DNA from: Arcuatula senhousia | Taxonomy: Eukaryota; Mollusca; Bivalvia; Mytilida; Mytilidae | Direction of reading: 5' to 3' | Length of the DNA: 64,000 nt | Assembly (NCBI GenBank): GCA_963971305.1 | Contig: OZ020305.1 | Coordinates: 45,717,750-45,781,749 of the forward strand | Part shown: one piece after another, positions 43,301-58,300 of the stretch | How positions within the stretch are numbered: position 1 is the first letter of the stretch | Layout of the letters: each line of letters starts with the position of its first letter | The notes under the pieces: model-generated | Told to the model about the DNA's origin: nothing | Database searches by the model: none | The model's input: only the letters and a program-made list of their open reading frames with translations | Program-made: the position numbers and the translations under genes

Positions 43301-46300
43301 AATCAGATATGTAATAGTTGTTTGAATATTAAAACTACATTTTCTTTTCAATTACTAGGAGCAGACATTGAACGATTTGAGTCAGAGTTTAGACAACACA
43401 CCAGAGCTACAGTCATTTGAGTATAGCACACCACCACACCTACATCTTTTGTTGTCATCTCTACATAAACATCTACTGGCTTTCTGTTATAACAGGTCAC
43501 CTGATCATCAAATGGTAAATATTCATATCATGGATTCATGTACTCGATACCAAACAGATTTTTCAGCTTCAAAGGTTTTCACTGTGCATGTATATATGGG
43601 GGTCTAAATCACTGTTCACAGAAAAAATATTTCCCATTTCCCTTTTACTGTGATATTCAGATATCATAGTTAACGGGAAATGGGAATAACTTAATCACAA
43701 TTCAGTGAAAATGACCTCATCGCAGTTTTTCCTAGAAATCACTATTTAAGGAAAATTAGAAATGAATCAATCACCAACATACCCAATCCTTCATACACAT
43801 ATTTCTTGTTAACAAAAAGAAAATTTTCCATTCTGTTTTGGTAAATGTTGGTAAATTTATGAAAAATAAGAGATGTAAATTTAAGACATTGAATATAGTG
43901 AAAAAGACAGATATACCCTATATTTCACAAATTTTCATTAATTTATCATACTGAGTTTGTCAAAGAGAATTTTGAATATTCACAGAGAATTTACACAAAG
44001 TTTTTATATTGTTTTATCACTACAATATCCTTCTGTAATATTCTTTTAAGGACCTTTCATGGTTGATTTTATGTTATTTTACAGATTTCACCTGTGGTAA
44101 AACTTTTACATCAACATTTGTTTCTTATGCTCCCTGTTGCTAGGAATATTTTATCTAAAGTAGAGGAACTCATCTCAAAAAGGAGTTTAACCATGTCTAT
44201 TATTACTACTATTGAAGGTATTTATTATCCTATAGCTGGGCAAATCTAAAATAAGCACCTAAACATGTACAAAATAAATATAGTTATAGCTATAATCTTT
44301 TATTATTACGCAACACAAACTTAATAGTACACGAAATGTTCCATGAAAATGTACCAACTTATTAATAATCGACATCATAAGTTGAAAAGTTAAGAAATGT
44401 CAGTGAAATTTCATTCATTTGAAATGAGCTCTAGGATTGGTTAAGCAGAGAGGAAATTTTAAACTACTTCAGCATATGGAAATATTTTAGATTCAACAAA
44501 GTTAATTGAATCTTGAGACATCTTCAGATGAGATTCAATTCAATCTTTGTCTATTGAAATTATTTTATTTTAAACAAAGCCGTATTCATGAGCAGTATAT
44601 ACCATTATTTTACTTTCACTCTTTTTGTAGATATTTTATACCAATCACCAGCAGGTGCTATCTTGTTCCACATGCTACATGCTCTGTTGTTATTACCTAT
44701 GGAGAAAGTCAGTCCTGTCATGCATGAGTTGATGTCCTTATTATCGACCTTAGACCAGATCTCAAGAATTCTTCCAGAAATCAATGCATTGGAGTCAATG
44801 GAATTGGAAAACAAAGATGGTTAGTTGTTCACCTATTTTGTTATTGTTTGCTTAAATCAGAGTTTGAGTTAATACCATTTCTACATGTACAGCTCATAAA
44901 CTTCAAATATTAAAGCTGATTTTACATTAAGGACAATGAATTAATAGTGTAGAACTCGGTAGTTATTTTTGTGCCAAGCAGTTTTGTTCTTCAGTCTTAT
45001 TTTATATATTTGTCTCCAGCCAGTTTGTACTGATCCTTATGTAAGAAGTGGGGCATTATTTATTGCTTTCAAAAAATCTATTATAACCCTAAAGATGCTC
45101 TTAAAATAACATATAAGAAGCACAATTCCATTTTAGGACAGAAAATGATGAGTTGGAGTTGGTTTGTTGACATGGAGAGGACCTGCTCTACTTTAATAGG
45201 CCAATGCCTGGGGAGTATGTTAGTGGGTATGCCACTGTCTACCCAGGAGAAGAATTGTTCCACATGGCTTGATAATGTCCTGTTTGGCAACGGACCACAA
45301 CTGTCAGCATTACAACTTGGTAAGTAGAATACATGAATAAGGAAATAAAGGGTAAAGAATCAACCATCTTAATATACAAAAATAGAGAAGTTTCTTATTT
45401 ATCCAACACCAATTTTTAGACCTTGTTATTATTTACATTTTTGTTTCTATTTAATTGGAGATGAAATTTGATAGTTATTAAAAAAAATAGCTGCATTTAC
45501 TTAGATTTAAATTAAGAACATTCATAATTATTTTTCTTTGTTATTGGATTTTCTATGCTTCATGAGATGGGAAATCAAAATGTAAGGTCTTTTGAAATCT
45601 TATACCAAAACTCGTATTAATTTTAAGCTTTAACATCAAAATCTTCCTTTATTTTTCAGACCTTTTGACGAACAGAATTTCTGACAAATTCCCTGGCCAT
45701 GCTATAGAAATCTCTACAGAGGAATTTGATCTAGACTTAGATACCATGATGTTATTAGAGTTCTGTTGTGACCTGAAGACAGACGTTACTAAGAACTTAT
45801 GGGAGATGATGTTAGACTGTGCAATTAATGAAGGTATGACATATGAATTCCACTGAGATTGCTTATTTCATAAAGTATTTGTAAAAACCTGTATCAAACA
45901 GTAATACTGCCACAGTATTAAGAATCCTGTTTATTGCCCCATTTGCGAAAGTAGACAGGGTAGTTAAGATATAGTCCATTAGTCTGTCTGTCCATCACCT
46001 CTTAATAATTGTCCCTTTGACATCAATTTCATAGTTAAGCAATTCCTGAGTAAAGAACATGCAAAGTGGGGCATGATGTTTTGGAATATTCTTGTTTTTT
46101 TATGTTTTTGAATAGTCCTTATAATCCTATGATACATGTAAATAGATAAATGTTTTTATCCAATTTAAACATTTTTTGTACTTCTATTTAGATTGGGACA
46201 CTTGTGAATTAGAAGGAGATCCTGATTTAGACTGCACATCAAGATGTCTACTAGCTGCTCTCTTGAAGCACTTAGGATTGGCCAAACATGCTTGGACAGT

Positions 46301-49300
46301 CAGAAAGTATGTATTTATTAGGACTAAATAAATTCTGCATAGAGTTGGGACTGTCATAGTTTTTATTTGAAATGATACATAACTATAAAGAGAAATCAAC
46401 AAAGCTGCATGTATTGAATCACAAGAGCATAGTCTCTCACCAACATAATTTTGTGGACAGATTTATGATGAAAGAAATTTTAGAACTATTTATGCTCTAA
46501 GATTCTAAGATTTTCAGTTTAGGCCAAGTAACTGCTTTACTCTTTTTGTGCATCAGTGAGTCTGTCCTTTAGGTCAAATTTGTGTGCTCTGTAGCTCAAT
46601 AGAAAAAAGAGCTTTCAAATTTTATAAATATCTTAATATTTTTATTATTGTCTATTTCTACATATCTTGTCTTTAGTATATTTCTGTCAATAATTTGTTT
46701 ATTTTCAGAGAACCTTCCAAACAATTAATGAGTGTTTTCCACCAAGTGTACAAGGTTAGAAGTCGACTAAGAGCTTACATGAGATCTAAGTCTTCACCTG
46801 ATCTAGATAATTCAGAAGCAGCCACCCCAGATGAACCTGCCCCACCCTTTTATAAGATGGAGGGGTTTGGGAAGAGGGAGAGTGAGACTAAGGTTGATGA
46901 TACTGGAGAGAGAGTGGAAGTTGAATCCTCTAAAAAACAGGAGGAAAGTAAAGAGGACACAGAATATGAACCATTGTCAGGTAAATTTTCTATGAGTTGA
47001 TGAGACACCAAAAAGCAATGCAATTTCTTTTCGTGCTGATTATGAGTGAAGATGAAGCATTTATTTTTCAAGATATTTGGGATTTATTTATGAGTAAAAT
47101 TATGACATTATTAAATTTAAACATGTTAATATTTTTTACTAGAATCAGATCTGTATATCACTAATTGGAGAGACTAATATGAGGCAGGTAAAAACCTGTT
47201 ACGCTCCCGAAGTTTCAATTATTTATTTTATATTTATTTTTTGTTCAAAAATAAAAACAAACTAGCTTTTCTTGTGGGTTACGTGAGCGTTTAATGACGT
47301 CTAAGATTTTCAAAGATAAAAACGTTAAAAAGACGCCGAAAGTTCGGGAAAACAAGCGCGTGCTACACCGGACGTTGAAGGAAAATTCAGCTAATAGTAC
47401 AACTAAAATATTGACATTTCTACCATTATCGCTCCCTTCGGGAGCGTATAAAAGAATGTGAATGTGATAGTAACTACATGTACTTGTAATGATTATATCA
47501 ATCATGTTATCTGGTGTTGGTTATTTTATATTAGGTCAGGTCTTTGTTTTTGGAGTCAATTTTATTTTGTGTATAGTAAAACTGAGGGTCAGTTTACTGC
47601 ATCTTAATTATAGGTATAAAACAATAATCTTCAGACATTGTCAAAACTTTTGGTCGTTTAAAGATATTTTCATATTGTAGATGATGAAGGTACAATTAAG
47701 GATGCTTTCCTGCCATTAAAAGAAACTTCTTTTGAAGATGCTTGCAGAGAATATCAACATCGATGTCTCTTCCTTTTACTAGGTGTCCGACCTGCCATTA
47801 CAGGTTTGTAATATTCTGACGATTGGCTTTTTTTCTGTGAATTGGTTTTGAATGCCTTTACATAATTTTATGATGCTTACACATGTTATAAGTATAATAT
47901 ATATTTATATGAAATAGGGCATTAACATATTAATTCAAATTTATTATTACTTAAACTTTAATGAAACAGGGGCTGCTCTGGCCTCAAAATTTTTGTCGCC
48001 AGAAAAATCGCCAGATTTGAAATTAAGTCGCCAGTTTTTATAAAGTGTATCCAGTACCGTTTTCATTGAGGGGTGATGCTTGTGTAATGTATGTTTAGAT
48101 GTATATATGTTAAAAATATTGTTTTCAGTCTTTTTTTCAGGTGCATGTTGAAGGATGGTTTATTCTCATTGAAAGACTTTTTAGATAATAAATGATGAAG
48201 GTTGAGCCTTTCTTGTTTGATATCTTTTTGAAATAAAACATACCATGATTTATTTAATTATTTATCATGTTTATTGCCATATACAGATTAAATAATAACA
48301 ATACAATAAACATAACAATACACAAAAAAACCCAGCACCATATAAATGAATACTCAACCTAGAGAATAAAGATCACTGAAAGCACTAAATGAACACTATG
48401 AAAAAAGTATTATTTAGGAAAGCAAAGATAAAATTTTGTAGAATCCATCACATTTTCATGACCAACAGAGATGACAAAAGATCAATGTTTGACAGACTGT
48501 GGACACATTATAAAGATTCATCAATCATAACTCACGTGGTTTCTATTGAATCCTGTACATTATTAGAATGTTTTAATAAAAATTATCATGATTTTCTCAA
48601 ATAAAAACTTATTATTCCAGTATTGTTATGTGTTTGTTTATTTATTTCATTTTGAAAAAAAAACAGCCGATGGTAATAGTTTGGTAAAAATATTTCTGTT
48701 CCTAAAAACAACTTCTTTTCAGATTCTTATTTTTTTGATAAGAATAATAAAATTAGTTTTATTTTGATTTATTTATCTTCCCTTTCTTTGTTTGCTTTCT
48801 GAAATCATTATTGTGAATATCCCTCAGTAACCTCATTTAAATTGTTCTAAAAATAGAATGGTTTGTTTAAATGTGTACTTTCTTTCTTGTGATTATTTGA
48901 GGAACTTAATAAGGTACATATTACTATTCCCTCATTGTTTTGTGAATAAAAACTCATCCCAAGCTGGAGATAATTTTTATTAACCGGCAATTATTTGTTT
49001 TGAAACCTTGGCTGACATGAGGCCATGTGTGCAATCAACACACGATACTTTGTCAAATTGGCTTGGACAATTAAAGTCATTCAGGCGTACGTTAGAAATT
49101 TGTTCCTGATCACTGTTTTGACACCTTTATTGCATTATCAAAAGATGTGAGCCTAATTTCTAATTAGTCAGGAATCCTTTTCTTCAACCTGCTGTGATCT
49201 ACCGTTTACCTATTCAATTTTCTACCTGCTCATCTGTGGCGACGCGTGGTCACACACGATAACTTACCTGTTGAGATATTGATCAATACTGGCGATGTGT

Positions 49301-52300
49301 ATTCAATTTCCGGCCGAAAATGTTAAAACTTACTTAGGCGCCAGAAAAATCGCCAGCAGCCGATCTTTGTCGCCAGCAAGAAAAAAATATCGCAATTTGC
49401 AAAATTGGCGAAGCTCAGTGCGATCCCTGTGAAACTTAAACACTTTGAATCTTATGAGATAGAAAAGACTTCTATTGCTTTAAATTTCTTTTTGTCAGAA
49501 TGTCCGTTATTCACTTATGTGACCTAAGTGAATATTGCAATTCCTTTTAAAGTGTCATGCTGTAAACCTCATGCCATGCTCTTGTTTGATAGATTCAGGC
49601 AAACAAGTACATTTTGAAAATTGATCATCTATTTTTTAGCTCACCTGGACCGAATGTCCATGTGAGCTATTGCCATCACTTGGCGTCCGTCGTCCGTCGT
49701 CGTTAACATTTTTCAAACGTTAACTCCTCTAACACCATAAGTCCAATGGCTTTTAAATTTGGCACAGTTGTTAATTAGCATAGGTAGTATAAAACTAGCG
49801 TGGGGATTTTTTATTCGTTGAAAAACATGGCCGCCATGGCTAAAAATAGAACATAGGGGTAAATTGCAGTTTTTTGCAAATAACTCAAAAACGGTAACAG
49901 ATATCAAAATTCTGGCATATGGTAAAAGTGATCAGCACCTCAAGATCTACCTGCCCAGAAATTTTCAAGAAGATCCAACAACCGATGTAGGAGTTATTGC
50001 CCTTTTTCTGGATTTTTTCGAAATTTTGCACTTATTTAGCCCTATATCTTGGGAACTATACAAGATATTTTTAATATTCAAATTGCATATGATTAAGCAC
50101 ATCAAGATCTACAATTCATGTAATTAGGTCAAAGCTGTAGAACCATTTCTTTTAGGAGTTATGGCCCTTAAAGCATCAAATTTTACCATTTTTCATTACT
50201 TTTACCCTGAATTTCAAAGATTAACTTGTCTGACACCATACATCCAACTTCAACCAAACTTGGCACAGTTGTTTAATAGCATTAATGCTACAATTCTATC
50301 GTTCGGATTTTTGATTCGTCAAAAGATATGGCCTCCATGGCTTAAAATAGAACATAGGGGTCAAATTACAGTTTTTTGCAAATAACTCAAAAACGGTAAC
50401 AGTTATCAAAATTCTGATGGGAGACAAAAGTGATTAGCATCTCAAGATCTACCTGCTCGGAAGTTTTTAAGAAGATCCAACAAACGACATAGGAGTTATT
50501 GCCCTTTTTCTGGATTTTTTTCACATCAAGATCTACAAATCATATAATTAGGTCAAAGCTGTAGAACCATTTCTTTTAGGAGTTATGGCCCTTAAAGCGT
50601 CAATATTTACCATTGTTCATTACTTTTCCCCTGACTTGTCTGAAACGGTAAGACCAACTGCATCTTAACATGGCACACTGTTTGATAGCTTATATGCTAC
50701 AACTCTATCGTTCAGATTTTTGATTCTTAAAAAAACATGGCCAGCATGGCTAAAAATAGAACATAGGGGCAAATTTCATTTTTTTGCTAACTCAAAACTT
50801 GTTTCAGATATCAAAATTGTGCAAGAATCAAAAGTGAATAGCATATTAAGATCTACCTGTCCTGAAATTTCGGAAAAGATCTGACTGCTGATGTGGGAGT
50901 TATTGTTTTTTTTCCTAATTTTTGCCAAATTTGCACTTATTAAGCCCAATATCTTGAAAACTAACCAAGATATTTCATAAATTTAAATCGCATATGGTTA
51001 AGCACAATAATATCTACAAATATATGTATCTGTAGTTCAGGTGAGCGATTCAGGCTCTTGGGAGCCTCTTGTTTTTTACAAAACATCTTCCATTATGTTG
51101 AAATTTGATATTATGTAGAATATATATTATTTTTTTCAATTAGATCCAGGCATCCAACAATCTTTCAGTGAGAATACAGACAGAACTGGTTCTTTTCACG
51201 GTAAGATCTCTTTTATTACAAATAATAAAGACCAACTTTTTGTGCTACAGTAAAACTTTCTTTAGGGTGATGTATCACACAATTTTAAAAGAATAATTAT
51301 TAGTTTTTTTTTCTGTATGCAAAGAAATAGGTTTGTTCAGTTACACTGTTAGATATAAAAAAAAGATTCAAAAGAATAACATTTCATGGCACAAAACCAC
51401 AAAAACAATTAGTTATTGATGATGTTTTTGAGTATCTGAAAAATTATTTTGCATTATAAAAATGTTTTGCTTTCTTCCATGGGGTTACATATATTTTCTT
51501 CCTTTTAATCTTTTCTTTGCTGATTTAAACTTGTTTCTCCTGAAATTAGCTTTGGTAACTATAATTCTTTGTACAATTATGTAAATATCAATAATAAATC
51601 ATGTATATTTTAGAACAAACAGTGAAGTCTGAAGAAGATAATACTATGACCTTGCCAAGAAGAGGAAGCTTTCCTGATTTACTTAGTAGGACAATTAGTG
51701 GACAGGTATACATTCAGTGTATAATAATAAGGTTTTTATACCCCTTTCTGTTGTCTGTCCACATATCTTGTAAGTTTTACTCCTTATAACCTGCTTGATG
51801 GATTTTGATAAAACTTTACACAAATGAATAACTTCAATTAGAGATATGCATGTAGAAATTTCATTGCTCTGATTTATCATTCAGGAGAGAGAATTGGAAA
51901 TGTGTCGTACAATAATGAGCATAGAGTTCAATATGAAGTGTGGGGTGTTTCTTATTACATTCTAACTTTGGGTAATAATATGTAATATTAAATTCAAATT
52001 GCATTAAAAAAATTCTTGTTGAAATATCTATGGGTAAAAATAGATATAATTTTTCTTTCAGATTGCTCATATAAAAAAGATTTTTATATTACTGAAGTCA
52101 ATTTTTTTTTGTAGTTGCAGGAAGTTGAAATGACTGGAATTGAAAATTCAGCTACAGTTATGAAAGGTATGTCAAGCAGAATTATTTGAATTTTTACATG
52201 CCCTAGATACAGACCTGTCAAGTGTCACTCAACTCGCGTGAGACTCACGCATCTAGTCAGCAATTTGACAGCAAATTTCTTTGATCTTTTAAATTTTTCC

Positions 52301-55300
52301 TTTGATCTTTCAATTTTTTAGCAAATCTCACGCAAGCAGCTCATAAAAACTTGACAGGCCTGTAGATATATCATTGCCTCTTGTTTGACGATGAATATTT
52401 ATAAAAAAGACTTTATACTGGTTAAAGATTCTTAACTTCAAGTGTAAGTTTGTAACATATGTATTTTTCAGGGATCCAGTTCTTGTCACTACAAAGAGTT
52501 AAGGAGAATTTAAGAAGATTAAGATGGCAGCAAGAGAGATTAGGTGAAGCTCATTCATCTGTCCATGTCAAGAAAAAATCCCTATCCACAGAAGTAGCTA
52601 CCAATGTGTGTAAGTTTGTATGTGGGGAGACTGTTCGAGGTATGAGCTCTGGTGTGTCTGACCATGAAGGAGGCATTCATGTGACTGTGGCTGACCCCAA
52701 AGAAATGGCTATAGCTTTGGAACATCAACAATCCAGGGCAGAGGTATGGATTTGTTTTCTACTAAAAATCTTTTTTTATGTCTTTTCTTACACAGTAAGT
52801 CATCTAATACTTAATATTATAAACTTGCAAAGAAGTATTTAGCACCATTTTTAGTGTTTTATTGAATAATTTGACTTTGTTCTTTAATTCTCTTAATGAT
52901 ATAAAATTTCAGACAAAACAATATGTAGTTAAGACTTGAATATGTGACAAACTTCATTTCTCCATGCTACTCATGTCTCCATTTCACATTCTTTATCATG
53001 AGTTATGACCATATAAAACCTGCACTGCATGATTCAAATTTCTGTCAAAAACAAAATTATTTGCTTTTACAAAATGTGTAATAGCCTTTTTGGGATGTTT
53101 TATATGTCACAGTCTGAGGGAAAATAAAAAAAAAATAACATGATTTATGTTTATTTTCCAGGCCAGACTGTATGCCTTGAATCAGATCAGAGAACTGTTA
53201 TCCACTCAGAAGGAAATACAAGATAAACAGGAGACGTCTCCTGGTACCCTGACCACCCTCCTGTGTTCTGTACATATACAGCTGTTATCTGGATGTTTTA
53301 GTTTTGGGTCTGATGCTGGAAGTCAGAACTCACAGCTTTATCATTATCAGGTCTTAATAAGATTTAGTGTCAGTAATATGCATTTGTCATGAAGTTAGAG
53401 CAGGATTAAAGATAAATATTAGGGGACGACCATTTGATTCTGAGGGGGGGGGTCTGGAAGTTTAGATCGAACTTTATTTATTTTTCGCCGCTATGCCAGT
53501 GTTCTCCCCAGAAATTTTGGATAGCATCACATTTTGCGTAAACAATATCGAGTAAAAACAGAAAGTAAAAATCATGTCGATCGACGTTTCCACTTTCAAT
53601 TTATGATAAGTTCCTGACCATGTATCATGTCTAAGTGTATTATGATACTCCCTCTCCCCTCCCCCATCCACCCCATTCTATGTAAGTCAAACCTTAAGCT
53701 TAGGATACTATAGTTCTATTATTAAGAAAGAGTTGGAGTAGGACTGATTGTAACAATTGCTAAAACATCAGTATGTCTTTTGTTATCCATGAACTGTCAG
53801 TGAACTGCATCCAGCCACCAAGGATGGAAGAGGAAAAGACAGACCTGAAAGACATTTGCCTGGGTTTGAAGCAATAGAAAATAATAAGATAGCTTTTATT
53901 TTTGGCACAAATAAGTTACCAAGTACAAATGTTTACATTTTATTCACATTGGTTAACAGTCACTAAGTTGACAGAATCATATAGATGCCAATGGTTCTCC
54001 TACCAAAAGGAGAAAATGCTAGATATAAGGTAATACTGTAGGAATCTATTTTTAGATTGACTTCCTGTTTTGACCAAAGGTCAAACAATATGTTTAGAAA
54101 TCAAAATTTTGGAATATCAAATGTTACAATGGAATTAAATCATGTTTCATGAAGGTAAAAAACATTTTCTTTATTTTAGGTTTGGGTCATTATCGTTAAT
54201 TTAGAATTCAACGGCTCCTGTTCTAATAACACACCTGAATAAAAGCACGTGTGCATATGTTTGTTTTTGTTTTGGTCAAATCCTATTGGTCCTGGTTGGT
54301 GGTCCAATAGAAATAGTTCATTTCGTAAAAGGTGTTCACCTGTAATCTGCATGGCTAATCAGTTCAAAGATCGATACTTCCTAATTAATTGACAAGTCCA
54401 TGATCATGGATTTATTTGTTAATTGGCTTGGGGTATTAAATGTGTCAATCACTCAATGATCATCAATCAGTCAGTGGCTTCATTAGGACGTCAACTCAAT
54501 ACCTTTGTATTTTTAGCAATTTGAAATAGCGTCTCGGTAAAGACTGATAGCGTCTCGGCAAATTACGATAGGGTCTCGGCCCCGAGATGCTATAAGGGCC
54601 TGGGGAGAACACTGTATGCGTCAAGAATATTTATTTTCTGCATTCAATAGCTTAATTGAACAAGGATCTTGGGACAGATTATTTATTTTCTTGCAAACAG
54701 AGGCCAGATTATTTATTTCTAACTTTTTCCAGGCCAGAATATTTATTTACAAAAACTGCCAGGCCCCCCCCCCTCAAAATCAAATGGTCGTGCCCTTATT
54801 AGCCAAAGGAGTAAGGGTGATAAGGACAGTTTTTTACCCAAACTCAAACTCAAAATAGTTGTTTAAGATTTTTTTTTTTAATTTCAAAAAAAGTTTGGAC
54901 AAAAAATTGCATTAAATACCTATAAATAATTATATAAGCAATGCAAACAATTTATCAAAGAAATCGTGAATATAGTTGCAGGATGAAAATGATTCATTGA
55001 TCATTCCCTATAAATAAGAAATTATGACGTTTTGTAAGAAAACCAAACATTTCTATTTGCTTCTACCACTTTGCCAAACAAATTCTATAATTGCTTGGTA
55101 TAACTGTGTTCTTAAATTGTAAATATTTTTATTGTTTGCATTTCTAGATGGTTTTAATTTGGTTTTCAGGATGAAATAAAATCTGCTAAGACAGAAACTC
55201 AACAAGAAATACAACTAGCTGTACACCAGATATATGAGTTACTTGTAAAAGACCTTATCAATACTGAGAAAATGGACACTTATGCAACAGGTAAATTAAG

Positions 55301-58300
55301 AAATAAACCCTAATCAACCTTACTATGCTCTTGTCAATATCTTTAACCAGTTACATTAAAAAAAATCACTTTATTATTCATGAAAGTTGTCAGCATAAAA
55401 AGTGTTTTTTTCTATCATGTCCTATTGAATAGTATATATCCTGTTATTATCTGTAACCCAGCAGAAGGAATGGTTGTTATAGTGTGTGTATAAAGTTACT
55501 AAAATAACATACAAATCTCAAATCTATTATCCATTAGTATGTTTACAAAAAATACACACATTACATTAAATGAACAATCTTTAAAAAACGTCTAATGTTT
55601 TCATTAAAACAATATTGGGTGCGTTTAACATTCCCTCCCTGGGCAGCCTGGGTTGATTATTTTTCCCGGGTTGAAATATAAAACAGAACGGGGGTGACCT
55701 CTGTTTTGTTTGGGTCAATGATCTTCCGAACAGGCTAAGTTACATATTATGTTGCTACGTCATTACCCAGGTTGTTCTCGCTCTGCTCCAAGCGACAACA
55801 TTTTTCCTACCTGGGGCTCCCTTAGTTTGAATATGTTAATTGAAAGCAATAACAAAGCAACAAAGATATTTTTCTCCAATATCCTTTTTTCTGATGTAAA
55901 GAAGAAGTAACAATCTTTATCATTTCAGATGTTAAGAAGAAATTATTACTATGGACTGTATATTCTCTATCTATGAAGTACTGTCCATCAGATATATCTC
56001 TAGCTGTGTCATGTGGTCTGTTGCCATTGTTGTTCTCACTACACGAGGGACACACCCCCTTGACCTATATAATGCCCTCAACAGAATGGAAGCTTCAGGA
56101 TGATCAACTTTGTCAAGTTCTACAAATGTCTAGTGGGAATTTATTGAGGCTTATAACACTGACAGCTGGGTAAGTAACGAGACAGTCGCTTGTTGGCATT
56201 ACCTGTTACAAGTTACTAGCCTGTAGCTAGTGGTGATATGTGGGATGTAAAAAAACACAAACATATTTTCTAAGTATTGAATTGCTTTTTCTAATGTTTT
56301 ATTTTTTTAATTGTTGTATGAATCAATTACATCTGATATTTATATCTTATTTCAAAATGACAGTGAAACTTGTCTAAACCAAATAACTTAAGGACTAAAG
56401 GTTTTTATTTAGGATAGATATTTGTTTGGTTTATATACATGTAGGTTAGGCCATAATAAAATAATTCTTGGATTCTCATACAAATTTCTTGAAAATATTG
56501 GCTGGTGGGCGAATTTTATCTTTTATTTTTTTATCCATTTTATAAAATTTTCTGACATTTTGTCATCTTCTTATTTTGACAATGTTTGACTGAAATCGAC
56601 AAAAAATGAACATAATTTGTCAAAAAATCTAGATGGGAGGGGATGAGAATCTATGAATTTTTTATTGGCCTTAAACATGTTGAATTAAAAGAAGAAACTT
56701 GAAAACCAGTTTGGTTGACACAGGTTTTTGGTTCATTCAAGAATTGGTTTTAACAATTTTACTTTATTCATGATCCTCCAAATTTCATTAAAGTAGAGAC
56801 ATTGTTAACCATGTTTTTATTATCAAATTGATATAACATTTCAGAGTGTATGCAGACAAGCTTGGGAGTGGTGTCATTCAGGGAGTGTTAGAATTACTGT
56901 GGAAACAACTACATAGTCTCTGTGTCAATGACACACAGACATTTAAACCCGTAACGGGTAAACTTGACTGTAAGATTTTTTTAAATTATTTGTGTTCAGA
57001 TTCCACAGAATTTCTGAATGTTTTATCTTTATAACTGAGACTTAGACATGGTCTAGAGATGGCATTTCACAGAATTTCTGATTGTTTTAAGTTAAAAACT
57101 TAGACATGGTCTAGAAATGGCAAGATGTAGTTATAACATACTTGGTGAAAAGACAGATATTAGTATGAATAAGTTTTGATACATGTACCTAAAATAAAAC
57201 TAATATTTGTTTTGGTGTACCAGTATCTTTATAATTTTATGATGAACAATTTTTTGATTGTAATGTTTTTAGAACTACATTTGTAATTTCAGATGACACA
57301 AAGCGGTACCAATCAAAACAGGGAGATTTCCTATTGTTTCTACAGAGAGTGGCATCTACTAAAACTATCCAGCAGCATTTATCGTCTAAGCAATGGATCT
57401 CAAAGTTTCTGTCTATAGCAGGATATGGGTCAGGTTAGTTTTACTTAAATATAATCAATTACATGTATATAGACTATACATGGATACTTGTTATGATTGT
57501 AGGAAAACTAACTTAAACAATACACATATAATTGCAAAGCAGGTTATTTAACAGTCAGCAGAAATCATGAAAATCACAAACCGCAAAAAAACAACAACAA
57601 AAACTTCAAATTTTTATTTCCACACTATGATAAACTGAAAATTTACAGTAGCAAAAATAAGACGCTATAGGATAGTTGGCATTCACATATTTCAATTCAA
57701 TAATATGTAGCCATATGATAGCCTACTCATGTCATAATACATGTATTATGAACAATTTCTCAGAACTTTATCACACCAAACTTTTTATGTTTTATTTCTT
57801 CAAAATGTAATGAACAAATAAATTCTTCTTCTCATAAGTTGCACTACATTTATCCTCATTGCTCAAGGAAAAGATGATATCCCACAACAGTTAGAAAAAT
57901 ATTAATTCCATGCTAAGTTTCAGATATACTGTCTGGAAGGCTGAATGGTGTAAATCTTTTTATATATGCTTGTTTATCTATTTTACAGACGTCAGTTCTT
58001 ACAACAAACTGAGAACTAGACTGATAGCTATGAACATTCTGGAAACAGTCTTATCATCAAATACAACAGATACTGATAAAGACTTTCTAAAACAGGTATT
58101 CCTTATTAAAGCTTATATTTTCTCTATGGTATTTCTTACTATACTAGCCTTTTTCCCAATGACTTTTTTTTTTTTACAAATTTTAGAGTAACAATATGCG
58201 TGCATCTTCCCTATACTATGAAAGATAACAACATTATAATCAATATAAAGGTTTCTTGGGAATTCTTAACATGTAAACCATTATTTCCTGTATTTGATGA

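Noticed and set aside
48389..48604. 71-codon open frame in HERC1 intron 22
   Set aside because: Lies inside the CAGGG-ended transposon and resembles no transposase domain; too short to support.
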